From: Torreya grandis
Taxonomy: Eukaryota > Streptophyta > Pinopsida > Cupressales > Taxaceae
Direction: 5' to 3'
Assembly: GCA_037957365.1 (NCBI GenBank)
Contig: JARHVA010006312.1
Location: 800,501-864,500, forward strand
DNA: 64,000 bases
Positions 1-11,289 of the stretch are shown here, piece by piece. The notes under the pieces were generated by a model. It was not told the DNA's origin. It saw nothing but the letters and a program-made list of their open reading frames with translations, and searched no databases. Every line of letters begins with the position of its first letter. The first letter of the stretch is position 1. The position numbers and the translations under genes are program-made.

Positions 1-1
1 A

Positions 2-3000
2 ATGCCCAAGTGCATAGCTGACAAGATGGGACTAAAATATGAAGAGATGAATAAGGGAGTCCTACAATTGGATGGGACAACTACAAAAATAGTTTGGATA
101 TTGAAGGGTTTAAGCTTGACATTACATGCTTGCCCAACCTTCTCAATTCCCCATGATATAGTAGTGGCAGATGTTCCTCCTTATTTTTCAATTTGCTTAT
201 CCACAGACTTCACATCAAAGATAGGTGGCTATCTAGTAGTGAATTGGTCCTATCTAGTTTTTAGAACCAGGTATGGGACCAAGGTAATGATAAAATCTGA
301 GCCACTCTACAAAGACCATCTAGAACCATTTTCACTCAAGGTAGCGAATGTCAGCTACACCATTATCGACCCAAAAGAGTCCCAGATAGACCAATCTCTA
401 TCTTCTACTCTTGAAGGAGTTGCAAACCTACTCTTGGATAAGTGGGGAAGTGATTATTTCAAGCATGACCCTTATGAGCTTATAGAGGAGGTAGGCCTTG
501 GGGTCTACTACATACACGAAGGTACCTTTATACCAAATATATTGAAGGCAAGCCAGGAGAACCTAGGTCTATGGCAGCTATACTTTGGCAGCTCCAGAAG
601 TAGATTGGGAACTGGTGGTAGAGCGATGTTAGTCTCCCCCTCAAAGGAGAGATACTTTTTAGCCTTTCATTTCCAATTTTCTTGCACAAGCAATGTTATA
701 AAATATGAGTTCCTTATCCATGGTCTAGAATGGGCAAGTAAAAGAGGGATCAAGGAGTTACAAGTTTTGGGAGAGAGTGAGCTAATTGTAAATCAGGTGA
801 AAGGCCAGAATCTGACAAAAAATTCCTTGCTAAAGTCCAATAAGCATAAGGTCTAGGATTTGGTGGAAGATTTCCTTGCTTTCAATATCTCCTCCATTCC
901 CAGAGAGTAGAACAAACAAGCAGATAGGCTAGCAACAATTGGTGCTCAGTTTGATGTTTCCAGAGAGATAAGCTGAGACTATAGTTCACGCTACTTGAAG
1001 GTGGTAGTCCGGCCCTCTATCCCCAACAAAATTTCAAACTAGAAAGTTTTCAAAAATGACCAGCAAATAGCTCTCTTCTTTTAGGAAAAAGCTAAGTTTG
1101 CTTCAATGAATAAGGCATAGCTACAATAGCAATATGGCAACCAGATTGTTTAATTAAAGAACAATAAAATCCCTAAAGGTTTGGTCACTTTTGAGAGCAT
1201 CTTCAATGAAGATGACCAATTAAGAAGTGACAAGGCATGTATCACAACTAAGGAGGAGAATTATGAAAGGGTTGAGATCTTCAAGGACAAGCTGCTTGTG
1301 CTTGAAAAGGTCTACATAGTTCAAGAAAGGTAGACTTTCATTTCATTGTGTCAGGAGTTTGATGATATTTTCTCATGGGATTATAGTGATTTGAAGGGTT
1401 TCAACCCAAGACTCACCCAGCACACCATTGAATTAGAAGAAGGTGCTAGGCCAATCACAAAGAAAGCAGAGACCTATCAACTTGATGATTGAGCCTCTCA
1501 TGCAGAAGGAACTAGCCAAATTGATTAAGTCCAAGATTATATATCTAATCAAACATTCCTCTTGGCTGGCCAATCTTATTCTTGTTTGAAAGAAGAATGG
1601 GGAGATCAGGCTATGTGTCAATTTTAGAGACCTTAATAAAGTCTCTTTAAAATACCATTATCCCCTCTCAAGCATGGAGCAGATCCTTTAAAAGGTAATA
1701 GGCAGTGAGCGTTTGTCCCTCCTAGATGGATATTTAGGGTATAATCAGATTCTAGCGTAATGTTGTGACTAGCACAAAATAGCTTTCACTACTAAATGAG
1801 GAACATTCACTTACAAGAAGATGCCATTCAAGCTGGCTAACACTGGTGCTACCTTTCAGTAGGCTATGGACATGGCTTTTTGAGGCTTGATAAACAACAA
1901 TGTGTTTGTATACCTTGATGATATGACAATATTCTTCAAGGAAGCAAGCCAACACATGAAACACCTCAGGTAGATTTTTGAAAGGTGTAGGGAGTTCAAC
2001 ATCTCTATTAACCTGAAGAAATGCGTGTTTGCTATTCACAAGGGGAAACTCTTTGGCCACATCGTGTCTAGGGAGGGCTTATCCATTGACCTTGAGAGAG
2101 TTCATACTATCTTGGAGATGTCCCTACCTAAGCACAAGAAAGGCCTGCAGAGCTTCTTTGGCAGGATAAATTTCATTTAGAGATTCATTCTAAATTTCAT
2201 AAAGATAGTCAAGCCACTAACCTCTATGTTGAGGAAGGGTGAGGAGTTCAAGTGGAAAACACAAAGGAAGGATAGTTTTGAAGCCATCAAGCAGGCCATA
2301 ACTTAGGCTCCTACTTTGATTAGCCCTAACTTTAATAAAGACTTCAACCTCTACACTTTTGGTAATGAAGAAGTCATCTCCGCCATGCTTACCCAAGCGA
2401 ATGGTGATGACCTTGAGCAATCACTCACTTTAGCCAAGGGTTAGAAGATTTCAAACTCAAATACACATATGTAGAGAAGCATGTCCTGGCAGTAGTATGG
2501 AGCTTAAAAAAATTTAGGCATATGTTGTCCAATAGCAAGATTCACCTCATGGTTCAACATCCTGGCATCAGGGATTTCCTGACCAACCAAGACCTAAATG
2601 AGAAAAGAGTGGGGTGGATCACCAAGGTAATGGAGTATGACGTGGACATCAAGGTCACCAAGTTGGTGAGGGGAATAGGCCTATGTGAACACCATACTAC
2701 AGACTTCAAGCAGAAAAGGGAAGACAACTTACTAATTCATGATGTAGCTACTGCAGAGGAACCAACTGTCATAAAGGACTAGACGTCAGACCTAAGGCAT
2801 TTCCTTCTCACTGGTGAGTGCCTACAGGGTCTTGATAAGACCAAAAGAAGGTACTTCAGGATCTAGTCTCTCCCCTATGTTCTAGTTGATGGATTATTGT
2901 TTAGGAAGGATCTCTCAGGGGTCCTTCTAAGATGCATAGACTCAAATTAGGCTGACGAGGTGTTGTTTGGGTTCCATGATGGGCCAGTAGGCAGTCATTT

Positions 3001-4025
3001 TCCTCCTAGGGCTACTGCAGTAAGGATAATGAGAGCTGGCTATTTCTGGCCTACACTTTTTAGGGACACCCATGCTTGGGTAAGAAAGTGCCAAAAGTGT
3101 GCACTTTTTGATGGAAAATAACATTTGGTTGCCATGCCTCTACAGCCCATTCAGGTGGAGCAGCCATTCATGCAGTGGGGCCTAAATTTCATAGGGATGA
3201 TTAATCCTCCCTCTAGTGCTGGACATAAGTGGGTCCTGACCACCATAGACTATTTCACAAGGTGTGTAGAGGCTGTTGCTCTGAAGGAGGCAAATGAAAG
3301 TGTGGTCTTGGAGTTTTATGAGGACCTGGTGATAAGATTCGAGGTCCCAGCCACCATAATATTAGATAACACCTTAGCTTTTCTAGGAACCAAAACAAGT
3401 GAATGGGCACTAAGGTATGGTATATATCTCATCACTTCATCAAATTATTACCCATAGGGGAATGGGCTAGCTGAGTCTACCAATAAAAAATTGATCAAGA
3501 TCATCAAGAGGACCATGGAAGAAAATTAGAGGACTTGGCATGCCAAGCTAAAAATAACTCTGTGGGCCAATCGAATCACTCCAAAAAGAGTAATAAAAAA
3601 TTCTCCATATATGCTTGTGTATGGAAGGGAAGCTAGGCTTCCCATATCACTTGGATTTCTAGCATTAGACTTCACTCGCTAGCTTTAATTAGAAGAAGGA
3701 AGTAGCATGGAGGTCAGGCTATGCGAGCTGATGGAGTTCCAAAAGACAAGGGACCGACCTATGGCTTCTATGACTAGTCACTAATAGCAAACAAAGAGAC
3801 ACTTCGACAAGAAATCTTCATCAAAAGATTTCTTTGAAGGAGACATTGTCTTTAAATGGGATGAAGACTGAGTTAAGCATGGAAAGCATGCAAAATTTGA
3901 TGCCCTATGGAGTGGCCCATACATAATCACTCAGTATAAACAGCATAATGCATTCTAACTCTCCAAGTTGGATGGTGAAGAATTACATATCCCAGTTAAT
4001 GGGATATATCTTAAGCATTGGCACT
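2..4025 (+). pseudogene. Element A copy 1 (A1): 3' part of Tat-type Ty3/gypsy pol (PR-aRH-RT-RH-IN), decayed
   Basis: The sequence enters inside a retroviral-type protease just after its active site (motif MPKCIADKMGL). A post-protease segment follows, then an RNase H of plant/archaeal type near 567-800, RT about 1550-2180, gypsy RNase H about 2290-2530 and integrase about 2930-4025. It aligns almost throughout with copy A2 at an offset of about 15,785 bases. RT keeps the YLDD box (VYLDD near 1910). Numerous TAG/TAA/TGA stops interrupt it. The aRH has Gly where A2 has its first catalytic Asp (YFGSS against YFDNS). The first integrase catalytic Asp is Asn (codon 3185-3187, WGLNF), whereas the Glu of the third catalytic position remains (NGLAEST). 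The protein would have reverse-transcribed and integrated the element; it cannot now. The 5' half of the copy lies outside the window. Confidence 0.9.
560..800 (+). other. A1 second RNase H (aRH) domain, located between PR and RT
   Basis: In the reading frame that runs from base 2, the segment from WQLYFGSS to LGESELIVNQVKG has the RNase H fold pattern: a beta strand with the first acidic position, a KYEFLIHGL helix holding the Glu, and a GESEL strand holding the third acidic position in place of GDS. The first Asp is replaced by Gly. RT begins only about 750 bases downstream. Tat-lineage elements normally have this domain after the gypsy RNase H, so its position here is odd. Confidence 0.75.
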
Positions 4026-5410
4026 GACCCCCTTTTTTATCATGTATATATTTCCCTTTTTTTTCCTCCTGCTTTCCCTAAGTACCTTCTGCACATGTTA
4101 GTAGTTTTCTTAGCCTTGTGTGTGTTTTCATTTCCTTGGGGGTAAATTTGTGTGATTGGTTCTAGATTTATCAGAGCTATTACTGGTCTTTAAGTTACCA
4201 TCTGACTCCGAGCCTAATGGACTACAAGGTAACTGGTCTCTAAGCATAATAGGCATGTTTCCCCTGGGGGTCACTAATTTGTTGACCAATTTTTGCCCAA
4301 CAAGAAAATTTTTTGGTTCCCTTCTGCCTCTTGTTGTTCTAGGCCACTTCTTTTTGATTTTGTGTAGGTCTAGTGATTTCTATGGATTCAACAGTTCCCT
4401 GTAAACTTCACATTTTCTACAGATCCTATAGGTTAGTCTTTTGGCACATGAGGGACCAATTTAGAGAGATATTTGGTTCTTTCTACAAGTCCATCACTCC
4501 ATTTTTGAGCATTGGTTCAGTCAAAAATTTCATCACTTTCAGCTTCAAAGTGCTCAGTTTGATCAACAGGTTCATCAGCGCACAGCTTTGAACCATTGAA
4601 CTGGTTCAAATGATTGGTTTAACCACTTAGTTTAATGCTTTGGCTTAGTTCATCAGGCTTAGTTCAATCACTTTGTTTAATGGATCAGTTCAAGGGCTTG
4701 GTTCAATGGGATTGGTGCACCGTGATTGAACTATTGAACCAATTGAACTATTGAACCAATTTTAGTTCAATGGGTTGGTTCAATGACTTGGTTCAAGGAT
4801 GTGTCTTATAGCTGAAGGGTAGCACTAGGTTTAAATGCCCTTGCAAAGGGTAGGGGACATTTCAAAGATAGCCTCAAGAGGGTAAGGTTACAAAATTTTG
4901 GCTTAAAAGTAGGCAAAGACAAATTTTTGGACTTTTGTCTGAAGGAATTCCTTCGAACAAAAAGTCTGAAGAAATTTGGAGGTAGGAAAGGGGATCGAGA
5001 AAATCAAAGCATCAATTCCCATAGACTTTTTACCTGTGGGAAAAAGTTTTGAAACAAAAGAAAAGGACCTGAAGGAATTCAAAGCGGCCATGCCAAGAAA
5101 CTCAGTGAGAATCCTTGCAGACTTTTGTCCATGGGAAAATGTCCGTGGATAAAAGACTATGAAAATGTCTGAAGCAAAGGAAAGACCTAAGAAAATTGTC
5201 TGAAATAAAAGCGGCAAAGCACATAAACCCATAGAAGGGACTTGATGGGCTTTTGCTGAGGATGATGACATCCTGAAAGCCATCAAATTTAAGGAGGTGG
5301 ATTAGCCATTGGTTTTCAAGTGATGACGAGAGCGTGAACATCAAAATTAACATAGTGAAATAGTCATTTGCTTTCCTAAAAGGATGCCAACCATGGAAAA
5401 GGCCCAAAAA
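4026..5410 (+). other. A1 3' non-coding region between integrase and the LTR
   Basis: No protein is supported here; short open stretches are not conserved in frame between the two copies. The block is homologous along its length to 19,817-21,205 behind A2. It contains a GTTCAA-rich segment (about 4580-4800) and hairpin-prone motifs (about 4925-5200). It could be the 3' untranslated part of the element or part of U3. The LTR left edge cannot be fixed, because both copies have the same sequence on both sides of it. Confidence 0.6.
4580..4800 (+). repeat. GTTCAA-motif-rich simple/inverted repeat block
   Basis: Variants of TTGGTTCAA, TAGTTCAAT and the complement TTGAACCAA recur every 8-20 bases in both orientations, so the block can fold on itself. 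The same block occurs behind A2 at about 20,375-20,595, so it belongs to the element. Confidence 0.7.
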
Positions 5411-5790
5411 TGTAGTGACCCACCAGAAGATCACCCCTGAGGGCTAAAGGAGCCAGAAGAGACAAGATAGGGAAAAGACAAAGTGCTAAGCATGGAGTAG
5501 GCAGATAGTCCAAGTGGTGAAGGTAAGCACCATTTTGAGAAGTTATTTTGATAGATGACAGTGCCTATGAATTGACCATTAAAAGATGCAAACGGCCAAC
5601 TATGCATCCCTTTTTATTCATTTCATATTTATGAGTAGAAAAACTACGTAGGTGCCTTCAAGGAGTAGTCTTAGTTATGAGGAAATAATGTGGCCATGTC
5701 AAAAAATGCCTGAAGTCAAAGCCAGGACTGACACAACATTTATGTTTAAGACCCCTACTCTTTCTAATGCTCATAAGGCACATGGGTCAC

Positions 5791-5800
5791 TTATAAAAAG
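5791..5800 (+). promoter_or_regulatory. LTR A TATA box
   Basis: TTATAAAAAG is followed about 100 bases later by AATAAA, as expected for U3/R of an LTR. In the second LTR the same place reads TTGTCAAAAG (about 21,586-21,595), so that promoter has lost its TATA box. Confidence 0.6.
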
Positions 5801-6320
5801 GGGGCCAAAAGGCCTCCTTTCTTCTCTTATAAATTGTAAACTTGTCATTTGAGAATTATCTTCCACATTTGTAAGGCGTAGTCCTGGAAAAATTTCACCT
5901 GAATCAATAAACACATTTTTTACCTCTATCTTGGTTAGATATCTCTGTGTATGTCTAGGTATTAGTTTGTGTTTAGTCATTGTTTCTTGATGCTTTCATA
6001 GGTTTAATAACAATATATCTAGTGTCTATAAGGTGCCATTTCTACCGTTGGTAAGGAGAGTTCTATTTGGAAGTGCAAAAATAGAAGAAATTACCTTACA
6101 GTGTGCCTTTCACAACACCTTTGGTGAATCTCTATTTTTTTGTATTTTCATTAAAGCCTCCCTGTCAAGCTATTGTAGTCTGGTCCTTCTACTAGTTTTA
6201 AGCATATGTATGTCTTTGTCTAATTTTTAGTGTGAGGGTGAGAAGGTCAGATTTATTTTGGTGCATCACCTCCTTTAGAATAGTTTGTTTTCTTGTAATC
6301 TTTCCCCCTTTTCATTCCCC

Positions 6321-6322
<2 letters not shown>

Positions 6323-6356
<34 letters not shown>
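6323..6356. repeat. (TA)n microsatellite inside LTR A, short allele
   Basis: About 34 bases of uninterrupted AT dinucleotides. The same site in the downstream LTR (22,120-22,202) has about 83 bases, so the array has changed length since the LTRs were identical. Confidence 0.95.
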
Positions 6357-6359
<3 letters not shown>

Positions 6360-6555
6360 CACTTAAGATGCATTGAAAGGAGCTAGCCCTTATCTAGAGA
6401 CTCTCCCCTCTAGCTTTGCCAGTCCCACAGGCGAGAGGGGAGTTTCCATAGTTGCATGAGGAAGGCAGGAGCTCAGCTTTCTACCCAGGGTGCAATCTTT
6501 TGTGTCAATAGTTTTAGCACGCCCTATTATAGTAAATTAACTATTTTTTAGCATC

Positions 6556-6573
6556 TGGCAACTGCACTAGTAA
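6556..6573 (+). other. Candidate primer binding site of A2
   Basis: TGGCAACTGCACTAG resembles the PBS of element B (TGGCGACTCCGCTGGGGA), with several mismatches. It lies about 48 bases after the LTR edge set by divergence, or 2 bases after an alternative edge ending AGCA at 6553. This is inference from similarity only. Confidence 0.4.
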
Positions 6574-6614
6574 GAGTTTTAGTTTTTCAATCAAAGACCA
6601 GTTTTTAACTTCTT

Positions 6615-7940
6615 ATGCCTAAAGTTACCACATGGTCTACTTCTAAGGATGTCACATTCAATTTTGTTGAGTTGCCTTTGAACTCAGCAAAAAGATTGAG
6701 GTTTGAGAAGACCCATCCTTATTCAAAAAGCCACCCTCCCAAACCTATTTTAAGGAATACATACACAATAGAGCTGCAGTTACATCCCATCCCAACTATG
6801 GCATTGCCCTTTGTGGCTTTTCATGGTCAGAGCCCCTTGAATCTCCCATGTTATGACCCAATCCCAGGAGCAGCCCTCAAAAATGTGCCTTCTTTTGATG
6901 GAGAGGGGGCCATTATAGTCATCAAACACATTGAGAATATTGCTAACCTCTACAATATTCACAATGTCACAAAGGAAAATATCACCATCAGATTGTTAGA
7001 ATTATCTCTCAAGGGCAAGGCTCTTGACTGGTACGAGACCTTGCCTATAAATTCAATCCATTCTAGGAATGAATTGGGTACTTAGTTGATAGACCATTTT
7101 GGGGAAAAAAGTGATGACCTCTCACTTGTTGAGTAGCTGATGACCATAAAAAGAGCCCCACACGAATATATGTAAGATTTCAACATGTAGTTTCAAAAGA
7201 CATGGGATAGAATCCCCATTCTGGTAAGACTGATTGCTAGCTATGCTTTCCTATATTATTTAAAGGCATTGAATAGTGATATTGTAGTAATGATATAATC
7301 CATGGGAGGACATGTGCTACCTGTTGCCTATGACATACCCATAGCAGCTAAAAATTGCTTAGTATAGGCTGGGAAAATAGCCCCTAGACCTCACATGCCA
7401 CTTTTCCCAAAATTTCTACCTTCAATTTAGGCTGTTGCTCCCACATTAGCTCTTCTACATAACCTAAAAAAAATAGCTACTATCTTGTCTAATGAACTTC
7501 GTGAAGTTAAGATTCTATTGCAAAGCATGTCAAACAAGCTTGTAGCTCTTAAAAGACAACAAACTCAAAGTAACAGACCAAATTAGGGATACCAGCATTA
7601 TGGCCAAGCCTCTAGACCCCCTTTCCAAAACTACAATCAAGGATAGGGTCAACTTACTCATACCAGACTATTTCAACGCTACAACCCAAGCCCCCCTTCA
7701 TCATCTAAGGTCATGGTGCTTGTTCAGAACAATTTGGTACAAGAATAGCCAACTTGTTCGACCATAGGATATGGTCAGGAATAGGTTATTTATACAAATG
7801 AGATGATGGGTTATTTCTAGAATGCAGACAATTAGGTAGCCACTCAACCCCAGGTCTTCGAGGCTCCAATGCAACCCAACACAAGCAACAGTTAAATTCA
7901 GCCTGACTATACTCTTATGAACTACCTAGAAGGTGAGCTT
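6615..7940 (+). pseudogene. A2 gag, 5' part (interrupted by insertion of element B)
   Basis: The ATG at 6615 opens a Tat-type Gag. The capsid-like core is recognisable (VPSFDGEGA, then LLELSLKGKALDWYETLP), followed by a basic, Gln/Asn-rich tail (YQHYGQ, FQNYNQ). About 440 codons precede the insertion, with many stops (mostly TAG or TAA) after about codon 157. The frame resumes at 15,255 on the other side of element B: both sides keep one phase across the target duplication. Gag would have formed the particle in which reverse transcription occurs. Confidence 0.82.
7936..7940. repeat. Target site duplication of element B, left copy
   Basis: AGCTT directly before the LTR start TGTTGGG; it pairs with AGTTT at 15,255-15,259 (4 of 5 identical, one transition). 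Confidence 0.7.
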
Positions 7941-8711
7941 TGTTGGGTGAATATTTTGTCATCAACTAACTAATGAAAAAATGGGTATATCAACCACAGC
8001 ATAGGGAGATTTACACCATGAATAGTATGGGTTTACCAGATCTGGATGAAGTAAATCTCTCCTCTCATCAAGGCGAGGTTCCCTATAAATACCTACGTGC
8101 TGGATATATGTATATAATTAAGCAAAAAATAATACATGGGGGTGGTATAACATCATCTACCTCTCTTTTTTTAGAGGTAATGTATAAAGAACAAAAGAGG
8201 GAAAATCTTGGTCCTTATCTAACAAAATTCCTCTTCTTTCAGGAATGGTATTGACGGTGAAGTAGAAAATTACCTGAAGTAACAAAGTCCACAAGAGAAC
8301 CCACATAAGCACAAAGTCTTTCGTAGCCTCCTTCACCGATTTGGAACAAACATAACTGTAGAATGAAATGAAGCACAAAGTCTTCACTTGAAACTACAAA
8401 AGATAACTGAATCACAAAGATAAAAATAGTTCAAAGTCTATCTTCTACCTTTTATAAATGCCCTCAGATAATAGTGACACACCCACTTTGCTTATTAAAT
8501 TAGATAAACAAGATATTACCAAGAAAAAAGACATAAGAACTGTTTCCTAAATAACACAGATAATCTTAACACAAAGTCTGAAATAAACATGCTTCTCATT
8601 CATTCAACAAAATATGATTTACAAGTTTGAGCACAAAATCTCAAAAAAGTGTTTCAATTTCGGCAAAGTTTTTGCTCTCTATTATCCAAGATCCATTTAC
8701 AAAAGAGGTCT

Positions 8712-8726
8712 CCACTATATATAGGG
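8712..8726 (-). promoter_or_regulatory. TATA box of element B LTR (left copy)
   Basis: The + strand reads CCACTATATATAGGGAG; the minus strand gives a CTATATATAGTGG core. The same site is at about 13,986-14,000 in the other LTR. Its position between the U3 repeats and the PBS end of the LTR fits a retrotransposon promoter. Confidence 0.6.
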
Positions 8727-9224
8727 AGAAACTCTCAAAATTTAGAAAATAATATAATATAAAAATATCTTAGTCAAAGATGACTCATCTTTGACCTTTG
8801 AGATATTTTTCCAAATTTTTTACATGTAATTACACATTACAAAATTGCATGTGAAAATGTCCCAAGACAATTACAAAGTGCATTTTGAATAAAGCATGGA
8901 AAAACAGCTTCAATCTTTATTTTCAGTCTTTTTCATGGTCTTCGACTTCTTCAGAGAAACTGTAGTGATCTAGAAAAATTTATGTTGAAAAGATATTGAT
9001 GAAGAGGGATCCTTTAGAGAAACTATAGCATGAATCATGATTGTGAAATTAGGGGGGAAAAGTATCAATCTAGGAAAACTACAAATTTGATGGTCACGAT
9101 CAGGGAAATGTGCTTGAAAGGGATGAGACGTGAGCAGGTCAAAAAGTGGAAGAAAGGGGGAGCGGGCGCGAAAAATAGGAAAATAAAATTTTTCCAAAGA
9201 TAGCAAAAAAAATGAGGGAAAGGT

Positions 9225-9882
9225 ATGCAGTGGTGGCAAAATTTTCCACCCTTGCATATTTGTTGAAAAATATGCAGTGGTGGTAAAATTTGCCACCCTT
9301 GCATAATTGCTAAAAAACATGCAGTGGTGGCAAAATTTGCCACCCTTGCATATTTGCTAAAAAATATGCAGTGGTGGCAAAATTTGCCACCCTTGCATAT
9401 CTGCTAAAAAATATGCAGTGCTGGCAAAATTTGCCACCATTGCATATTTGTTGAAAAATATGCAGTGGTGGCAAAATTTTCCACCCTTTCATATGTACTA
9501 AAAAATATGCAGTGGTGGCAAAATTTGCCACCCTTGCATATCTGCTGAAAAATATGCAGTGGTGGCAAAATTTGCCACCCTTGCATATTTGTTGAATAAT
9601 ATGCAGTGGTGGCAAAATTTGCCACGCTTGCATATCTGCTGAAAAATATGAAGTGGTGGTAAAATTTGCCACCCTTGCATATTTGCTGAAAAATATGCAG
9701 TGGTGGCAAAATTTGCCACCCTTGCATATCTTCTGAAAAATATGCAGTGGTGGAAAAATTTGCCACCCTTGCATATTTGCTGAAAAATATGCAGTGGTGG
9801 CAAAATTTGCCACCCTTGCATATCTTCTGAGAAATATGCAGTGGTGGCAAAATTTGCCACCCTTGCATATTTGCTGAAAAAT
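9225..9882. repeat. 47-bp palindromic tandem repeat, 14 units
   Basis: Fourteen consecutive units of exactly 47 bases begin ATGCAGTGGTGGCAAAATTT. In each unit GTGGCAAAATTTGCCAC is a perfect palindrome about one central base, inside a 35-base imperfect palindrome from TATGCA to TGCATA. From unit 7 on, variants with a ...TCTGCT or TCTTCT tail alternate with ...TTTGCT, giving a 94-bp dimer. Long minus-strand reading frames across it are only translations of the repeat. Confidence 0.97.
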
Positions 9883-10123
9883 AAGGTGACTCATTGAAAT
9901 TAATCAAAAATTTGGGCATTCTGATCACATTAAAAACACAATGAATTTCACATTTGCTAGGAAATATAACTAAGAAAGCTTTCAAACTTTTCAAAGATGT
10001 CAGTTGCTAAACCTGAGATCAAGAGAAACTTGCCTTGAAAGATGAACCTAGAGAGAACATGAAACAGACAAGTTTTGTAGGGGTTGTTCTAAAAGTAAGC
10101 GCAGCTAATTTTGGGAACAACAG

Positions 10124-10560
10124 CTGGCTCATACTAGAGAACTACCTTCTATTGCAAAAAGTGATTGAAGGGAGTAGAATCTAGAATCTTCAGTGCCTTG
10201 AAGTGTGCCATTGGGCTATGGAGTCATGCTACCCAAAAAGAAAGGCTCCAAACACAAAAAAGAAATGAATAAAATAAAGCTAAAGACTATACAAATATAT
10301 AGGTGAATTTATTTGGTACTTCAAGAATTTAAGCACCTCAGTTGCTACCCCTTTACAGGTAGTGGTGATGATGCCCTATCTTGATAAACCAGCAAGAGGC
10401 CATTTTCTCCCCACAATTGATGATGTGTGAATGGAACTCTCTGCCAGGAAACCAATTTCATGTGCCTTCTCTTTTGTTTTCTCCTCTTGCCCCACAACAA
10501 GACTTGTCTTTTGGTTCAAAAACTATGAATCTTTGTTTTCTTGGAGAAGAGCTCCTTTTT
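10124..10560 (-). other. Element B interior, 3' end: no gene recognised
   Basis: Degenerate sequence between the end of the protease region and the 3' LTR. No RT, RNase H or integrase motif and no clear polypurine tract is visible next to the LTR. This is consistent with a large internal deletion. Confidence 0.5.
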
Positions 10561-11289
10561 CTGATCATGACGTACAGTAGCATGGTTAGCTACCATAATT
10601 GGTTGCTCTTCTGGTTCCATCTAGCACCTGATTTGATTGTCCTCATTTGACACCTGCCACTGATTGGCACTATCAGGTCCACTTGTCATTATTTCATCTA
10701 AACCAATTTTTTGGTTGGTATTCTCAAGGGCTTTAACAGGCTCTTTATGAACCTCTTCTGTGGTCAAAAAATAATTACCCCTGCCTAAGGATTCAAACAG
10801 AATTTAAGCCACATACATTGCCTCTCCCTCAGGAAGTAATCTCTGCATCATGCCTTTCATAGGTATTCTTTCCTGGGACAAGTCCATGCTCAATTCTCCA
10901 CCGACATCCTTGCAAAAGTTCCGTCTAAGTAGAATGCCATATGAGGCTGGGACGTCAGCTACCAGAACTGTCATCTTGATCCTCTTGTCAGGGAACACTA
11001 CAAATGCAAATTAGGCATCTTTGATTTGCCCCAATAGTGGTACTTTTTTGTTCTCCATGGATAAACATCTCCCAAAAGTTTTAGTCAATGTGAGACCAAG
11101 AGATTTTGCCACTCTAGCAGGCATGACATTGTCAGATGCACTAGAATCGATGATGCAGTTGCTCAGCTTGCAACTGTTTATTAATAGGGAAACATAGAAA
11201 GGTTCTATTTTTTTGAGAGCAATTGGAGGAGTCACGACAAGATTATTCTAGGTGGATACATTCTTTGGGGGATCATGAGTTACCCTCAA
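10561..11289 (-). pseudogene. Element B protease and post-protease region
   Basis: Read on the minus strand, IIDSSASDNVMPARVAKSLG (about 11,090-11,155) is a retropepsin active-site region with DSS instead of DSG. A downstream strand follows (VLVADVPASYGILLRRNF), then GGELSMDLSQERIP, the counterpart of the post-protease segment in A. After about 10,800 the frame decays; the aRH or RT expected next is missing. It would have cleaved the polyprotein. The DSG to DSS change probably impairs it. Confidence 0.75.

Larger units (their letters stand above)
5411..6507 (+). repeat. LTR of element A, shared by A1 (3') and A2 (5')
   Basis: This matches 21,206-22,364 at roughly 92% in the stretch I compared (5900-6130). 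The right end is set where the two copies diverge, after TGTGTCA. The left end is only a candidate: TGTAGTGACC follows a purine-rich stretch, and the second copy has TGTAGCGACC at the same place. LTR logic is visible: TATA box TTATAAAAAG (5791-5800) and poly(A) signal AATAAA (5906-5911). If the PBS-like site at 6556 is real, the true end could be near 6553 and the second LTR would be truncated. Confidence 0.65.
7941..10123 (-). repeat. Element B 3' LTR (left, 2183 bp)
   Basis: Bounded by TGTTGGGTGA and GGGAACAACA. It aligns with 13214-15254, but is 142 bases longer, almost exactly three units of its internal 47-bp repeat. A TATATATA box (about 8715-8724) reads as promoter on the minus strand. 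The tandem repeats therefore lie in U3, upstream of the promoter. Confidence 0.9.

Noticed and set aside
4903..5434. Two overlapping minus-strand frames in the A 3' region (and their counterparts at 20,694-21,169)
   Set aside because: Frames are not conserved between the two copies and follow the hairpin motifs rather than a protein.
8157..8387. Short frames in the element B LTRs (also 7973-8254, 13,246-13,651)
   Set aside because: Present in both LTRs but with different ends and no protein motif; LTR sequence is not expected to code.
9225..9882. CRISPR-like array
   Set aside because: Units are contiguous and similar along their full length, without variable spacers, and lie inside a plant LTR.
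9310..9994. Long minus-strand frames of about 195 residues with repeated HHCIFF/NMQGWQILPP text
   Set aside because: They are translations of the 47-bp tandem repeat. 47 is not a multiple of three, so three staggered frames all appear open with the same phrases; nothing indicates a gene.
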